Positions 1 through 14,100 of a DNA stretch of 64,000 nucleotides are shown one piece after another. The notes under the pieces are model-generated. The model saw only the letters and a list, made by a program, of their open reading frames with translations. It did no database searches and was not told the origin of the DNA. How positions within the stretch are numbered: the first letter of the stretch is position 1; every line of letters starts with the position of its first letter. The stretch is from Prochilodus magdalenae (lineage: Eukaryota > Chordata > Actinopteri > Characiformes > Prochilodontidae): contig JAMWET010005469.1 in assembly GCA_024036415.1 (NCBI GenBank), positions 67,975 to 131,974 on the forward strand. The letters are read 5' to 3'. Made by a program: the position numbers and the translations under genes.

Positions 1-2296
1 GGGATAATAACATGACATATAGCAACTGTAGACTGAATAAACTATTCCTGGTAATATGGTAATATGATATGTGAGTTCAAACTTTGGCCTATGTATATCG
101 TGGCTGTCCAAAGAAAAACATTATTTTTATATACTGAATTAGATATTAATATTAATATTAATATTAATGAGGTGAAGAGGTTTGGTTCCAAGAGACTTTG
201 TTTCTATAGGCCCATCTATAGTAACAAGTTTCACACGGCATAAAGGAGAAATGCTGTGTTAATTTGAAATATGACAAAATGGAACTTTTTGATTATTTTT
301 GGACATTTACAGTATTAAAGAATCAAAACATATTAACTTTATGTATATATTTAGCAATTTCCCACCTTTGTATGAATAACCACAGTCACTACATGTACAT
401 GTGTGTCTATAACTGGTTGTTGCTTCATGTTTTTGCTTTGCATGAGACAAATTTCGTTCAATAATAAGCAAAACCAGCACAATACGTCTTACAGCTTGTT
501 TATTGAGTTTGTTAAAGACTAAACTATAATGCTAAACGGTAATTTGAAAATATGCCTATATATATAAAACCAGGGAAACCAACAAAGTATGAATTCATAC
601 TCCACATGCACTTCCAATAGGTATAAATTAAACCCTAATAATAATAATAATAAATAAACAAATCACACAACAGTATGCTACATTCACATTTATGTACCAT
701 AGCAAAATGAAAACACTGCCCGTTACACCCTAAATCACCCCTGCACGGTTGCAGTCTCTGCCCTGCTTTGATATTTGCCAACGCCCTCAAAGCCCATTTA
801 TCTCTTCTCCAGTGTGCATGTGTTCTGTAATGAAATCTCACAGCCCCTGCTAATCAACACTCACGTTATAAATAGGCCGGTCGAGGCTGAAGCACAATGA
901 AGTGTGATCACAGCATAGGATGGATACGTGATCCTGCTATATTCAGCAGGGGTGGGGTCAGCACATGAATCCGCTCAACAGTTGACATCGTATGAACAGC
1001 TCTGATTAGGACATTCTCATGTCCGTCTCATCCTAAGGCCTTTACTGTTAGTGTAGCGGCTCCAGTCTCAAATTCACTTTACATCATCGCATGTTTCAAA
1101 CATTTGTTCACAGAATGTAGAAACTGTGAGCTCCAAGTCAACAGGTTTCCAAAAGTCAGGGATCATCCTTCATTCATATCATTTACAGTCAAAATGGCCA
1201 ACAAATATTAACCTCATTAAACTATTCATGAAAAATCCATTTAACAAAAAATCACAACATCTAAAAATATAATATGCATCTGTTCAGTATTTACTCTGTC
1301 TGCTCTTGCCTTGGCACAGCTTGTATACAATCTTCTCAAGGTCGTTTCTGCAAAGAAATCTGCAGAGATGTTTCCTCACACCTCTAAAGTTCAGTCCAAG
1401 AAGTTGGTTGCCTTTCCTAGTTCTTACAACACCAGTAATCCCAAACACATTAAATGATGTTGAGTTCTGGACTCTGGCATGGTCAGTCTATTGCTCTGAG
1501 CTCGTATGCTTGATTCGCTAGCACCGAGTGATCTTCTCCCAGTGAAAAGACGGATAGCAACACATGTTTTTTTATTTTATTTTTATTCTCCCCAAGATGA
1601 AAGCTTTAAGTGCCGTTTATATGATGGGGACAGGTTTGGTCTACCAGGAGTCCCGTTTTTTCCGTATCTGTTAATACTTTTTTAGAATTCCAGTTCTGAA
1701 TGGACATTAAACTCATACTTAATGGCTGTTTTGAGTGGAAATTAAATCAATGAAGGGTGGGCTCTCACTTGTGGATGGCAATGTACTGTCTGTGGTAATC
1801 AATGGCATGACACATAGTTAGAAGTTAATAATCCGGCAGATAGAAATGAGGTTAAACCACCCTGTGAAGGACTGCTCCAGTACATATATCTGTACCAGCT
1901 CTACTCATCTACACTACTCTTAAGGTGCGGGATATCATCATCCTAAATAAACAACCCCCTTTATTTCAAGGTCAATTGAATGTAACTGGTAATGAACTAT
2001 TAATTGATACCAATATAGTTGTATGAGATATATCAGTGCATCATCACAAGTCATCCTTGTAGTTACACATCTGTCCAAATACATGAAACTGGAATCGCTC
2101 AAATTGAACTAACTTTCTAGCAATGTTAAGAAATGGCATTCACAGCACTGCTTTTGGATAGCATTTTGTAGCCACACCTGTTTACCAAGTGCTCTGTTTA
2201 CAATTTTTAATGACAGCTATTTTCTTTTCAGTGAGTTTTAATTTATGTCTAATATTCCTAACATGTAAAGGAAAATACATTGACGTAAAGCCTTGC
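1..2296. other. downstream flank of dync1i1, nothing recognised
   Basis: AT-rich sequence with a short ATTAAT run near 145-170 and an ATA run near 635-655. No exon, repeat family or RNA gene recognised. The first part may be dync1i1 3' UTR. Confidence 0.4.
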
Positions 2297-2302
2297 TTTA
2301 TT
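2297..2302 (-). terminator. dync1i1: candidate poly(A) signal of dync1i1
   Basis: AATAAA on the minus strand about 85 nt past the dync1i1 stop codon. It is the first such hexamer downstream. A longer 3' UTR using later signals cannot be excluded. Confidence 0.4.
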
Positions 2303-2386
2303 GGTTTGCAGTGCAGTTCAGACACACTGGACGGCTCTGGTGGCTTGGTTGTACAGAATGTAAATTCATACACTGGTGTATTGTCT

Positions 2387-2497
2387 TCAGCCAGTCATTT
2401 CTAAGACACCTTCCTCTTCTCCATCTGCGTTTGCTCGGATCTCCATGAGAACACGCGCCAAACGGCTCCAGTCTTCTGAATGGGGCATGGCCAGCTG
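2387..2497 (-). CDS. dync1i1: dync1i1 coding exon 16 and stop
   Basis: 111 nt: [20 protein letters not shown] then [16 protein letters not shown] and TGA at 2387-2389. The tail is shorter and more diverged than in mammals but keeps the W-R-L-EIRAN-A-EEEG pattern. Confidence 0.94.
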   Translation of the reverse strand, partial: QLAMPHSEDWSRLARVLMEIRANADGEEEGVLEMTG

Positions 2498-5400
2498 CTG
2501 TAACACAGGAACATGAGCACATTGAACCTCTGCATAATACAGTCTGCTAGATGTGTGCTATTGCTGATCTATGACTAAAATAAAAAAGTGACAGCGTAGT
2601 ACCTCTCCAACGTCGTAGATCCACACTCGTCCTTCTGAATCCCCTGCTGCCACCTCCCGGCCTCCTGAGGCCCACCTGACCCGGTTCAGGGCGCATGACC
2701 CCTCCACTGTCACACTTGCTGAGGGAACCTGGTAAAATCAACAAAAGACGTTGGATGTTGGATGGTCAATAATCCAGTACTTTAAAGTTCATTTTGAGCT
2801 GTTTTCCAAACGGATGACTCATGAGGTCAGGTGTAGGGTCTGGAATGTACAGTGTAAAACAACGCATGTCAAACTAAATGTGTTAAATGTTTTGTTCATT
2901 TTCTGAGCAAAAATATATTCAAGTATCCTCAGCTTTTGTCTGCAAAGTGTGGTGGCAAACATCTATTCACCTGCGTGTAACAACGTAGTGGAAAAAATAG
3001 AAATTATACATATATATATATATATATATACACATATCCTAGAAAGCTTTTTCTTAGAGAATGTAGGCTCTCACTTCAATTTTCTTAGTCTGGGTATCTA
3101 CAAAAACAGAGAGCGGTACTGAAAATAATAAGAAAGCACCATGTCACACAATAATCGCGAGATGGCAATAAAACATTTTTGTGTGACACTGACTGACCGA
3201 CTATGTGCTGCCTGATTCATCTAGGCCTGGAGTTTTCCCATTATCTGATTTCCCAACTTGATGCAAACAAATTTTTGCAGTAGACACTCACTGTTTGTTA
3301 GCTAGCTTGAATGTAGTGCTATTTAACAAATCTCAATGAGGCTGTGTTTTCCCTAAAAAGCATTTAATTATACGTTTAATTATACAAGCCTGCAGTACAT
3401 AAACAATGCTCCATTATTTCTATCTACATGGAAAAGCTGGAGAGGGAGAAGGCTTAATGTAATCTGCCACTTTTAGCTTCTAGCTTTATGCCATTGGTGC
3501 TATTACGTGACTGATAGATCACAATGTATGTAGCCTTTTTCTGCCGTCTTTCTGAAATGTTGGTGAGGAGTGGTTCCTTTACTCTTAAGCCCCTCTTACT
3601 CTACCAGCCCCTCTTATTTAGAACCCTTAAAGTGTTGTTAAGCCAAATTTCAAGGCTACAATGACTCTTGCGGGGAAGGGGCATTGGTTAGCACAAAATA
3701 ACACTATTTATATGTGCCTCATATGTTGGGCATACATAACCAAATAGTTACATAATAATAAGCAGTCATTCAGAACCGTCCTCCAGGTTTCTCAGACCCT
3801 AGAAAACATTTATATATTTTAAACAATTAAATTTAGATACAATTATTAGATGCAGTCATTGTATGCACAGAAAAGAGCATTAAAATAATTTAACACTTTT
3901 GAATTCAGTTGCAGTTAATCAGCACCAAATAGCCATAATGATACCTGTCTGCTGATATATGCAAGCAAAATACATATTTCTACTTTCCACCATTTACTTT
4001 CTTTACTGCAAGTCAATGAGTAAAATGTTGCATTTTGGTGTTAAGCTCCATTCACTTCCATTTACTGACGACTTGCTTGCAGGAGCCCTCTATACCCTCA
4101 TGTTTTTGATGTAATGGGAAAAATAGGACGTAATCAGGCCCCCCATAAACCAGCACTGGAAGCACTGGCACACCATAAACTGTATGTTTAAATAAACTGA
4201 GGAAAGGCTTTGAAGCGGTTGGCCTTGTAACACCAAAGAGAGTTTAGACTGGTATGTTGAGTTAAACCTGTTGTTTAGTTTATTATGTCTTGTAGATCTG
4301 GGCCTGCTCACCTCTGTGTCATTATTGAGGTTCCACAGATCTAAGTGTCCCATTCCATCTACCGTGGCAAACAGAGCCGGATGCACAGGAGACCACATAA
4401 CATCGTAGACATAGTCAGCATTGTCTTCAAAGGAGTACAGTGGTTTGTTATGCTGTGAGCAAAGGACAGAGAAACAGAGTCACTTAATAAGACAACAGTA
4501 GATGCAAACAATCGTAACACGCTTAGCATAATTACAGTTACAGATGCTCAAGGAGGAGGATGAAGTACAGGCTCATAATGGAAAGCCAAAGCATTAGCCT
4601 TTATATGAACATATTAGTGATGATAGGTTTACACATTTACTGTCACGTCCCGTTTTCTGTCTTTCTTTTGTCATTTCCATGTTGTTCCATGTGCTTCTGT
4701 ATGTTTTGGTTATTGCTCCTCCTGTCTCCGCCCCCTTGTCAGGCCCCTCACCTATCCCTAGTTTGTAGCTCCGCTTTCCCAGGTGTTTCTCGTTAGTCCT
4801 TGTTGTTTTATACTCCCTGTGGTTCCCTTTGTTCTTGCTTGGTGTTTTGTCTCTGTTAGTGGTTTCCGTTACTCTGTTCCTCGGTAGTGTTTTTCAGTGT
4901 CCCTAGTGTCCTTGGTTTTTGGTTTTTCTGTTGTTAGTCTGCCATTAAAACGCTTGCACTCGCTTCCTGTCTCCTCATCATGTCCCTTGTTACATTTACA
5001 TACATCTGTCTATTCAAGCTGCAGCAAATCACCCTATTCACCCCGAGAACGGTGGTTCAGCCCTGACTGCTTTTTGACTGCACCTGGTCATGTAAAAATG
5101 AATGACCTTTTTGGTTCATCTCCCCAAAATGTGTTCTAAATGTGCCTTACTGTAGGGCTTGAGGGTTCTAAGAAGAAAGACGTACAAGACAAATCCTTTG
5201 GCAGTCCCAGTACTTTTGGGAAGTGGCAAATATGATATTTGGCTAGTTGTAAATATCATGACTTTCTGAAGTCACATCTAATCCTGATTATTTTAAACAC
5301 AAAACAGTGATGACGCTCAAAGCCGAAATACTGCTCTCACTTTAGTTGACCACAGTTTGACCGTCCAGTCAAATGATGAGGTGGTGAAGAGGTGGGAGAA

Positions 5401-8063
5401 ATCAATGGGCCCCACTGCATTATGGCAGCTGATGCCAGTCACAGGCCCCTGGTGCCCCTCAAACATCTCACCAATGCCAGCTTTACTGTAAAAAGAAAAA
5501 CAAACACAGAGTTATGGATGGGTGGTGGCATTGAACAAGGGGTCTATATCTTTGTACTACATGCAAATGCTGACCTGCCGTGTCGTGAGGCTGTGTAAAC
5601 CGTCCCTTCCTCGCTGCCTACCACAAAGTTATTCACATCACCAGCAGGAAAGGCCATCCCAGTGACTGCCACAACCTTGGACTTGTTGTAAACCAGTTCC
5701 ATACTTTCCTGCACAAATACAAAATCCACTACGCTGTCACAACATGCACACATCATCAATCTTGGACCCAGAAGGAATCGACCAACAGGAATGAAGCTTG
5801 GTGGGTAGGTTCGACATTGTAAGACATGCGAATGGTTCAAGTTTCCCACTCGGCTGTGCATGTGATGGACAGGCTTTACATAAAACATTTTAAAAAAGGG
5901 TTGTTATGGTGACCTATATATGTGATACATACAGAACCATGGGCCCACTGTGCCACTGCATGCCTACTCTTTAGTACACACTTCAGTCTAAGTTAATTTT
6001 ATATAGCTTATATATCTTATATATAGCTTATGGCCGTTAAACCACAGTGTGTGGTGGATGAAGCAAACGTACATACACTAAATGTACATATTTGGCTGCA
6101 GAAAAATGGAAAAGAAAAGATCTGTAGTTATGTAAATACGTGACAAGCCACATGAAGTTACCTTGTGAGTGAGAAGTTGGAGAGCCCTGTCTTAAACCAA
6201 GGATAAGTGCTCCATAGCTAATGTTTCTAGGGCTGTGTGTTGGTTATATGGTTTGTATCACAATACAGGGGTTACGATTCAGTATATGACTATATATTGC
6301 GATATTGCAGGCAAGGCAACATATCGTGACTTTTTAAAATCTGATTTTGGTAAAGCTACCATAGTATGAAAAACACACCATCATATGCATAGATTCACTA
6401 ATACTAAAGTTAGGGGTGTATACTTATACTGCTTGTTGGAGTGAAAGAGTGTAAGAGCTAAAAATAGATAACAATACTGCTATCTAGTGTTGGGAGGTTG
6501 AAACACAACACAAAATGAAACTTTCTGCCATAATGCTTTGCATGTAAGCTAATAATGAACAAATTATACTATATTCTTAAGAATTAATGCAGTATCACAT
6601 AATATTATATTTTATATGATATTTTCTTACAGCTCTAATTATTACACAACTGCTGTCCTGATGTCCTTTAAACATATGTGGTATAAATACACATGGTATA
6701 TATTTGTACATATGTCAGGACTGAATATCTTGTGCAAATGGAGGACTGCAATAACACCTTATAAATACCGAGCTATTACTTATTTTAAGTCATTAATATT
6801 AATATATTAATAGCATTTTCATACGTTTCGTAGGAACTTTGTGTTTTGTTCACCTGTGGCTGAGAGAGCATGTCCAAGCTCCAGGAGCACATCTTGCCAT
6901 CTGTGGACACAGTGATCAGGTTGTTGGCATTCTGGGTTCCCACCACATTGACGCAGTACACCGGGTGCTGCAGAGGACACAGCAATTGTGAAACGCACTG
7001 CAGACAGACATTCTTTCCCCAGATACCCTCACCATCAACGTTATTAAAACTCTATCTTAGAGCACAATCAACCAGATGACCTACAGCTCTTATCAATGGC
7101 CACTGACATGGTAGTGGGTGTGTTTGTATGAGTGTATCAGGCACTGTGTTGATGCTACGCTGAGGGTGGCCCACCTCCCAAAAGTATTCAGTCTAGTGTA
7201 GCTCAGTGGTCAGAAACTAGCAAGTGCTAGATAATAGATGAGAAAGCGCTATATTCTCTGTACAGCAGCTAGGTGGAGCTATAATAGTAAGGTAGTGGAG
7301 TAGCAGCATGTTCCTACAGTGTGAGCCGCAGCAGATAGAGGTGTCCTTTGTACTGGCGTCCTCCTGTGGCTTCGATTGTCCCACAACACGATTTGCCCTG
7401 AGTAAGTGCCTCCAACCACCAGGTTTGGATGAAACTGTGCAAAGCCCACGGACATCACAGATGACTGCAGGAGAAAAAAAACATGGGATGGTTTCATTAT
7501 GCTCTGCATCACAGGAATACTAAGCTATATGGCTGAGAGTCAAGGTCATGTCGTTCAAAAGTTTGGAATACTTTGTGGTATTAATTATTGTTATTGATTA
7601 CTGAGTTACAGTGTAGATTAGCGGTGCAACCACACACAGAAGTCATGGTTCACTTCATGCCAGGGTTTGGACATTATGGTTCGGTACAAAAGCGTTCTTT
7701 TAATCTGTTTCAGATAGACAGCAGTGCAAGTCTTCCAGCTTCTCTGTGTCATTTGCACTCTCCATGGCGTAACTGATTCAGTCAGATGGGATATTAACCT
7801 CCCACACCTTCAGCCAAAACATAAATGGAACACTGAAGACCACAACCTGCAAAAATGGTGGGTCATGAAGCAGAATTCTCACAGCACTACCTGGTGTGCC
7901 CACAATTTGCCTGTAGCAGAGGAATGCACACGTAGAGTCTCTTTAGCAGCGACCACCACTACCAATCACTTCCTGTAGCTGCTAATGAGATGTGCACAAC
8001 ACTGACAAAGCACTTTCTTTCTCTCTTTCTTTCTTTCTTTCTCTCTCTCTTTCTTTCTTTCTC

Positions 8064-8132
<69 letters not shown>

Positions 8133-11100
8133 CTCTCTTTCTTTCTCTCTTTCTTTCTTTCTTTCTTTCTTTCTTTAAATGTGTTTCAGTTCTTCAGGAC
8201 TTCAGGGATGCCTTACTTGCACAGCCCTCGTTAGGTCATTCTTTTTTTCTACCATTCTTTCCATCCGTGATTCACTTTACTTGTGTGCTCTGGGTCACTG
8301 TCTTGGCCATCACCCACCGTCTTTTCAGCTTGAGGTCATTGACTGCTGTTCTCCTGTAAACTGTTTTGGTGCATCTTTGAATTCATTGCTCCCTCAATAA
8401 TCACAAGGCATCCAGGCCCTGCAGCAGCAAAGCAGCTCCAAACCATGATGCTCTCTCCAGTTGGAATTAGGTCTTGGTTTTTCGTGCTGAAAGGTTTTAC
8501 TTTTGTCTCACCTGTCCTTCAAATATCGAAGTCCCAGAAGCATTGTGGACCTCCAGGTGGTCTTAGGATAATTGTTTTTGAAAGATGTAGCTTCCTTCAT
8601 GGTTCTCTTTCATAAACACTATTACTGATCAGTGTTTTTTTAAAGGGAACATATGAACAAAGGTTTTTGCAGGTTGTGGTGCTTTTGTAGGTCTGTTGCT
8701 GTTACCCTGAATACCCTGGTCTGAATAACTGCACACATTTCAGTGACTGGGAAACACAAACAGTCTCATCTTTTAAATCTGCCACACATAAACTTAAAGA
8801 GTACAATGTTTACATTTATACCAACATATAGACATAACTGCTGCTAAAACAATGTTCATCTATAAAAAATGGACATAACTGCACTTTACTGTGACCCACT
8901 ACCAGTGGGCTATCTGCACCGTCCCCTCCCTGTCTTTACTACCAGTGGGCTATCTGCACTGTCCCCTCCCTGTCTTTACTACCAGTGGGCTATCTGCACT
9001 GTCCCCTCCCTGTCTTTACTACCAGTGGGCTATCTGCACTGTCCCCTCCCTGTCTTTACTACCCTATCTGCACTGTCCCCTCCCTGTCTTTACTACCAGT
9101 GGGCTATCTGCACCGTCCCCTCCCTGTCTTTACTACCAGTGGGCTATCTGCACTGTCCCCTCCCTGTCTTTACTACCAGTGGGCTATCTGCACTGTCCCC
9201 TCCCTGTCTTTACTACCAGTGGGCTATCTGCACCGTCCCCTCCTTGTATTTGTATTTGTTTCGTATATTGTAAATTGTCTTGTGTATTTATTGTTCTATG
9301 TAGCACCTTGGTCCTGGAGCAACGTTTCGTTTCACTGTGTACTGTACACCACTATATATGGTTGAAATGACAATAAAAACTACCTGACTTGACTTGACTT
9401 GACCCTGGGTTCTTTTTCAACTCTTTCAAGGTTGCATGCTGTGCTCTTGAAGTGATCTTAACAGGATTCCCACCAGCTCTGTTTTTTTGTCCATTTGTAG
9501 AGGATTTGTGTGGGTGTATGTACATTGAGGTCATTATGCTTTTGTAGCTTTTTCCAGGTTTGTGCAAAAGTTATTGGCATCCAGGGATGGTTCACACTCA
9601 TCCTTTCATGAGAAGAACAGATTTGCCAGTAACAAGGCTTTGTGTGGATAAGTAATTAACACAGAGGTTCACTTACTTTCTCTAACATCCACTCTGGAAG
9701 TTATAAGGCATGTAATGTATAACTGTTTGTGTGCTTATCAGTTTAGACTGTGTTTGTCTGTAACTGTGACTTAACAATCTAACAATCAGACCACATTTTA
9801 TTGGTAATCAATATACACATCTGTGTATTTCAAACAAGTTCACTTGCACTTTCTTGTAACTGCATATATAAAATAATATATCATTTAGTCATATAGGGTA
9901 TTTTCTATTGTTAGATGATAACTCCCATTTGTCTGAACTCCCACTATGTCTGAAATTTAGTGTGTAACATTAAGACTTGTTACTACACAAACACACATGT
10001 TCTCAAGTACATTTTATAGGGTTAAATAAGAAACTATTTAAATTTGATGTGGTATGTGTCAAGCTAATGTCCTCATGAATGCCTGGGCCCAGAGTTTCCC
10101 AGCTAAAAGTTACCCATAGCGTCACACTTGTTCCACAGGCTTGTCCTCCTCCCTTGCTGTCCTCAGCATATTTTAAAACAAGGTTAGTCCCTATAGTAAT
10201 GATTTATATAACATGGTCATTTCTATGAATAGGTATTCGAGTTTTGAAATGTGACATTGACAGTGGAGCTACTTTCATTACTACGGCCGTTCAATCAGAG
10301 CACAAACACTGAGTGACCTTGGTGGGCCTCAGTTTATCTGATCCGCATCCAAAGGTACTCTCAATGGATCGTATGTGTTAATATTAACTCAGTTAGGAGA
10401 CAGGCCTTTTCATTACAGTCAGTGAAGCAGACCTGCAGTTTCTAAAAAGGATGGTCATTTAATGAAATTTCACAAAAGCTGTAGAACCAGATATACTTGC
10501 TTGATCACAGAACAAATTAAAGCTTAGAGGTTATTCAAGATTTGCTTTATTAAAAGCTTCTGAGCCACTGTGTAATGCGTTTCATGCTGGCCTGTTTTTG
10601 TTGTAGCACCATTTTGATAATCATCAAAACACCAAGCAAAAACAAACAGTCCCACAACAGTCCAAAAAATGAATGCATGTAGCCAAATGACACTGAAAAG
10701 CCATGTACATACCTACAATAACTTTCAGGTGAGACACATACTAGGGCTTGGACTTGGTATACACAAGCTGAATAAGTTACCTACTGTGCACTAGGTTAGT
10801 CAGTTGCTATAGCCCATCCCTAGTTTCTGAAACATTTTCTAAATATGATAAAAGGGTTGCAAGAAGGTCTTTAAGACCAACCAAAGAAATCTTACCTGAC
10901 AGTGGAATATGTATTCTGGTGTAGTCTTCTTAAACTTCATGTTCCAGACCAACACAACTCCGTCTGGTTCATGTGGCGCATCCTCATTAGAGTTGTATGA
11001 AGCGACCAGCAACTCAGAAAACTGAAAAAAAGTCAAAATATATTTTTAAATGTATGCCATTAATGTCCATTCAATGTTTTAGCTAGTCATACAATGGCAT

Positions 11101-14100
11101 TGGTCTGCCATATCAGTCCGTGCCAGAGTCTGATCCTGAAAGTCATGTAAAACAGTTGTTACGGCTTGAGTTAGAGATGATGTCAGCTTGTAACAGAGAA
11201 AAGGGCTGATGCTGTAAGATAGCTAAGTAAAGTGGTTTGTGTGGAAGAGACAACTTTGTTGGCCGTTTACATGCACAGAAAGCTACAGCACTCTAAAGGA
11301 AATGCAGTATACAAACATGAACCTAACACTAAAGCAGAACAGTCTCTAGGTTCTTGTGAAATCTGTGGTCAGTGGTATCATTATGCTGACAATGTTGACA
11401 CATGGTACACTCCTGTGAGCGTTTCAGGAACAGTCTGACTGCTAAACATAAAACCGGTGAACATGAATTACAGAACACACCTGTCTATAAGCGTTGTGCA
11501 GTTCTATAGAGCCCAGTACACAGAAGTAAATGTGGCTCTGTAGTTTAGCAATTTAACAATAAGAACACCCCATTTAGCTTTAGGGCTCTGTCATTTTGCC
11601 ACTTAACCCTTTCCATGCATGTGAGGCAGTTTTCTTGGTAATTTTCTGTTAGTAACTTCCAACCATTTCCTAGCTAAACTGTGAGACAGGAGATGGGACA
11701 GGGTGGTTCAGTAGGTGGGACTAGGAGAGAGTGAGTCAAGAGGTTGGGCAGTGTGGGATGGAGTGGGACAGTAGGTGTGACAGGAGTCAGGAGAACTTGC
11801 AATAGAGTGATACAGGAGGTGGAAGAATATACAAACGAATAAAACTAAAGGAATGACCGACTGGGATGGAGTGGGTGGCAAGGTGGAAGAATGTAGGAGA
11901 AGGTGTGACAGGAGGAGGGAAAGGGTGGGATAAGAACTATTACAGTGTGGGATGAAGCAGGTCAGAAAATGGTACTGGGTGGAATGAAGTGAGATAATGA
12001 GAAATAGATGTGACAGAATGGAAGACACTTGGTGGAACAAGAGGAGGTACAGAGTTAGACAGGAGGTGAAACAAGAAGAGACCGAATGAGATTGGAGGTG
12101 GGAGAGGGCTGGACAGGAGGTAGGATGAAATGGGATGGAGTGGCACAGGAAATGGTACATGGTGGGGCTGAATGGGACAGGAGGTGGGACAGAGTGGGAA
12201 AGGAGTTAGAGGTCGGTGGGGGAGAGTGGAACAGAGGTGGGGTAGGGTGAAACAGAGTGATGCAGGGTGGGATGGAGTGTGACAGAAGCTGGAATAGTGG
12301 AATAATAGATGGGTCAGGAAAAAACTGACAGTCCTGTAACTTAAAAAGTTTGTTATAATTAAAGGTGATTATTAGATGGGTATGTTATTATTAGTAAACA
12401 TCTTAAAAATCTGTTTTTTAATCATATACAGCGGTGCTTGAAAAGTTGTGAAGCCTTTTAATTTTAAACTTAAAACACAATTTACTTAATTAACACTTTA
12501 AACAACTTTCAGTGCTAAAATCAGATAAAGAGAACCCAATTAAACAAATAAGAGGAAACATTACATATATGCATATATAATATTACATATATATTACATA
12601 TACATATGCATTTTATGATATGATATGTATCTGAGTGACAAGTTACATTATGATTTAAGACATATTTATGCAGGAACATAGAAAAATGACTACAGTGAAT
12701 ACAGTGGTTTGGATCTGTGGATAATTCATTTCAGTCACTTTTAACTAACAGCACTAACAAGCAGATTCCCATACCTGTGGCGACCAATCCAGGCAGGTGA
12801 CAACTCTGTGTTTCGACCACTGCTCATCATAGAATTCTCGATTGAAAGACATATTTAATCCAGCTTGCGTCTCCCTAATGACCAAATATGATAAGTCAAT
12901 GTTAGCTCAGTGCAGTAGCATGTGTTCATAAATGAGCCTATTATTAGCCTGCTGAAACTAATAATAATCCAAATGCAAATAACACACAGTGATAATTCCC
13001 TTTTAAAATCATCTTTGATTTCATATAGATCCATTAAATGAATCTGAATGGACTGATATTAATATTTTTCATTCAAAGAGTCTGAAAAGGGTTAATGGGA
13101 AATGGCCTGACCCCTCTCTGTCCTCCATGTCACGGCCGCTGTAGTCAAAGAAAATATCGGAGTCTTCGGCTAGTGCACGCTCCATCACCCGGATGCCACG
13201 GTCGAAAAAGATCAGGAAATCCTCCGAGTGAACAATCTGCTGCTTCTCCTCCTCTGTCAGCTCCCTTGGATGGTCTACAAGAAAGCAGTGTTATATTTAA
13301 GTTTCTTTTTTTAGTTTTAGTTTCATACATATCTGTATATTATGCATGTGCATTGCATGTATTATGACAAAGAGAGTACAAGTAGTCCTGTTTAATCAGA
13401 TTTAAGGCAACACTACTGTATTCATAGTTATGGATAAGATTGCACCGATAATGATAATGCACTCAATACTGAGTCGTGGGAACCAGTCTTGTGACCGGAG
13501 GGTCGCCGGTTCGATTCCCTGAACTGGCAGTAACGACTAAGGTGCCCTTGAGCAAGGCACCTAACCCCCACTTGCTCCCCGGGCCCCGTGCATAGGGCTG
13601 CCCACCGCTCCGGGTAAGTGTGCTCACTGCCCCCTAGTGTGTGTGTATGTGGGTGTTTCACTTCATGGATGGGTTAAATGCAGAGACTAAATTTCCCCAC
13701 TGTGGGATCAGTAAGGGATTAAAATCTTTAAAAAAAAAAATCTACTGGCACTTAAATACAGTACACAAGTAGTATCATCAATACTTGATGACCAAAATCA
13801 AAAATCTATTTCTGATGTTGGAACTTAACAGTGATGTGTGTTGACAAGCAGCAGCAAAAATGCTCATGGCAAAATCTTTAACATCAGTATCTCATTGAAA
13901 GGCAAAAGTAATGGGGGATATACCAGCAAGGTATTAGTTTCACTGATACATCAGTAATAGACCACATCATGCACCATACAACAGACGCTGATTAGCTCAG
14001 CGGCTGATCAAGACTTTTTTCAGCAAATCACTCATCTACTGCTGAGGCAGTAAATGTTAGTGAGGTTGTTTTGAGTTACAGTATGTAACTTAGTGCAGAT

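Noticed and set aside
2189..2404. Plus-strand 71-codon frame over the end of dync1i1
   Set aside because: Antisense to the terminal exon and 3' UTR. No features of its own.
7990..8234. Phe/Leu/Ser-rich reading frames
   Set aside because: Translation of a CTTT microsatellite.
8869..9370. Three overlapping plus-strand reading frames of 126-159 codons
   Set aside because: A 40-bp stop-free repeat is open in all three frames automatically. It has no splice context and lies in a dync1i1 intron.
11708..12160. 150-codon His/Ser/Leu-rich minus-strand frame
   Set aside because: Complement of a degenerate purine-rich tandem repeat.
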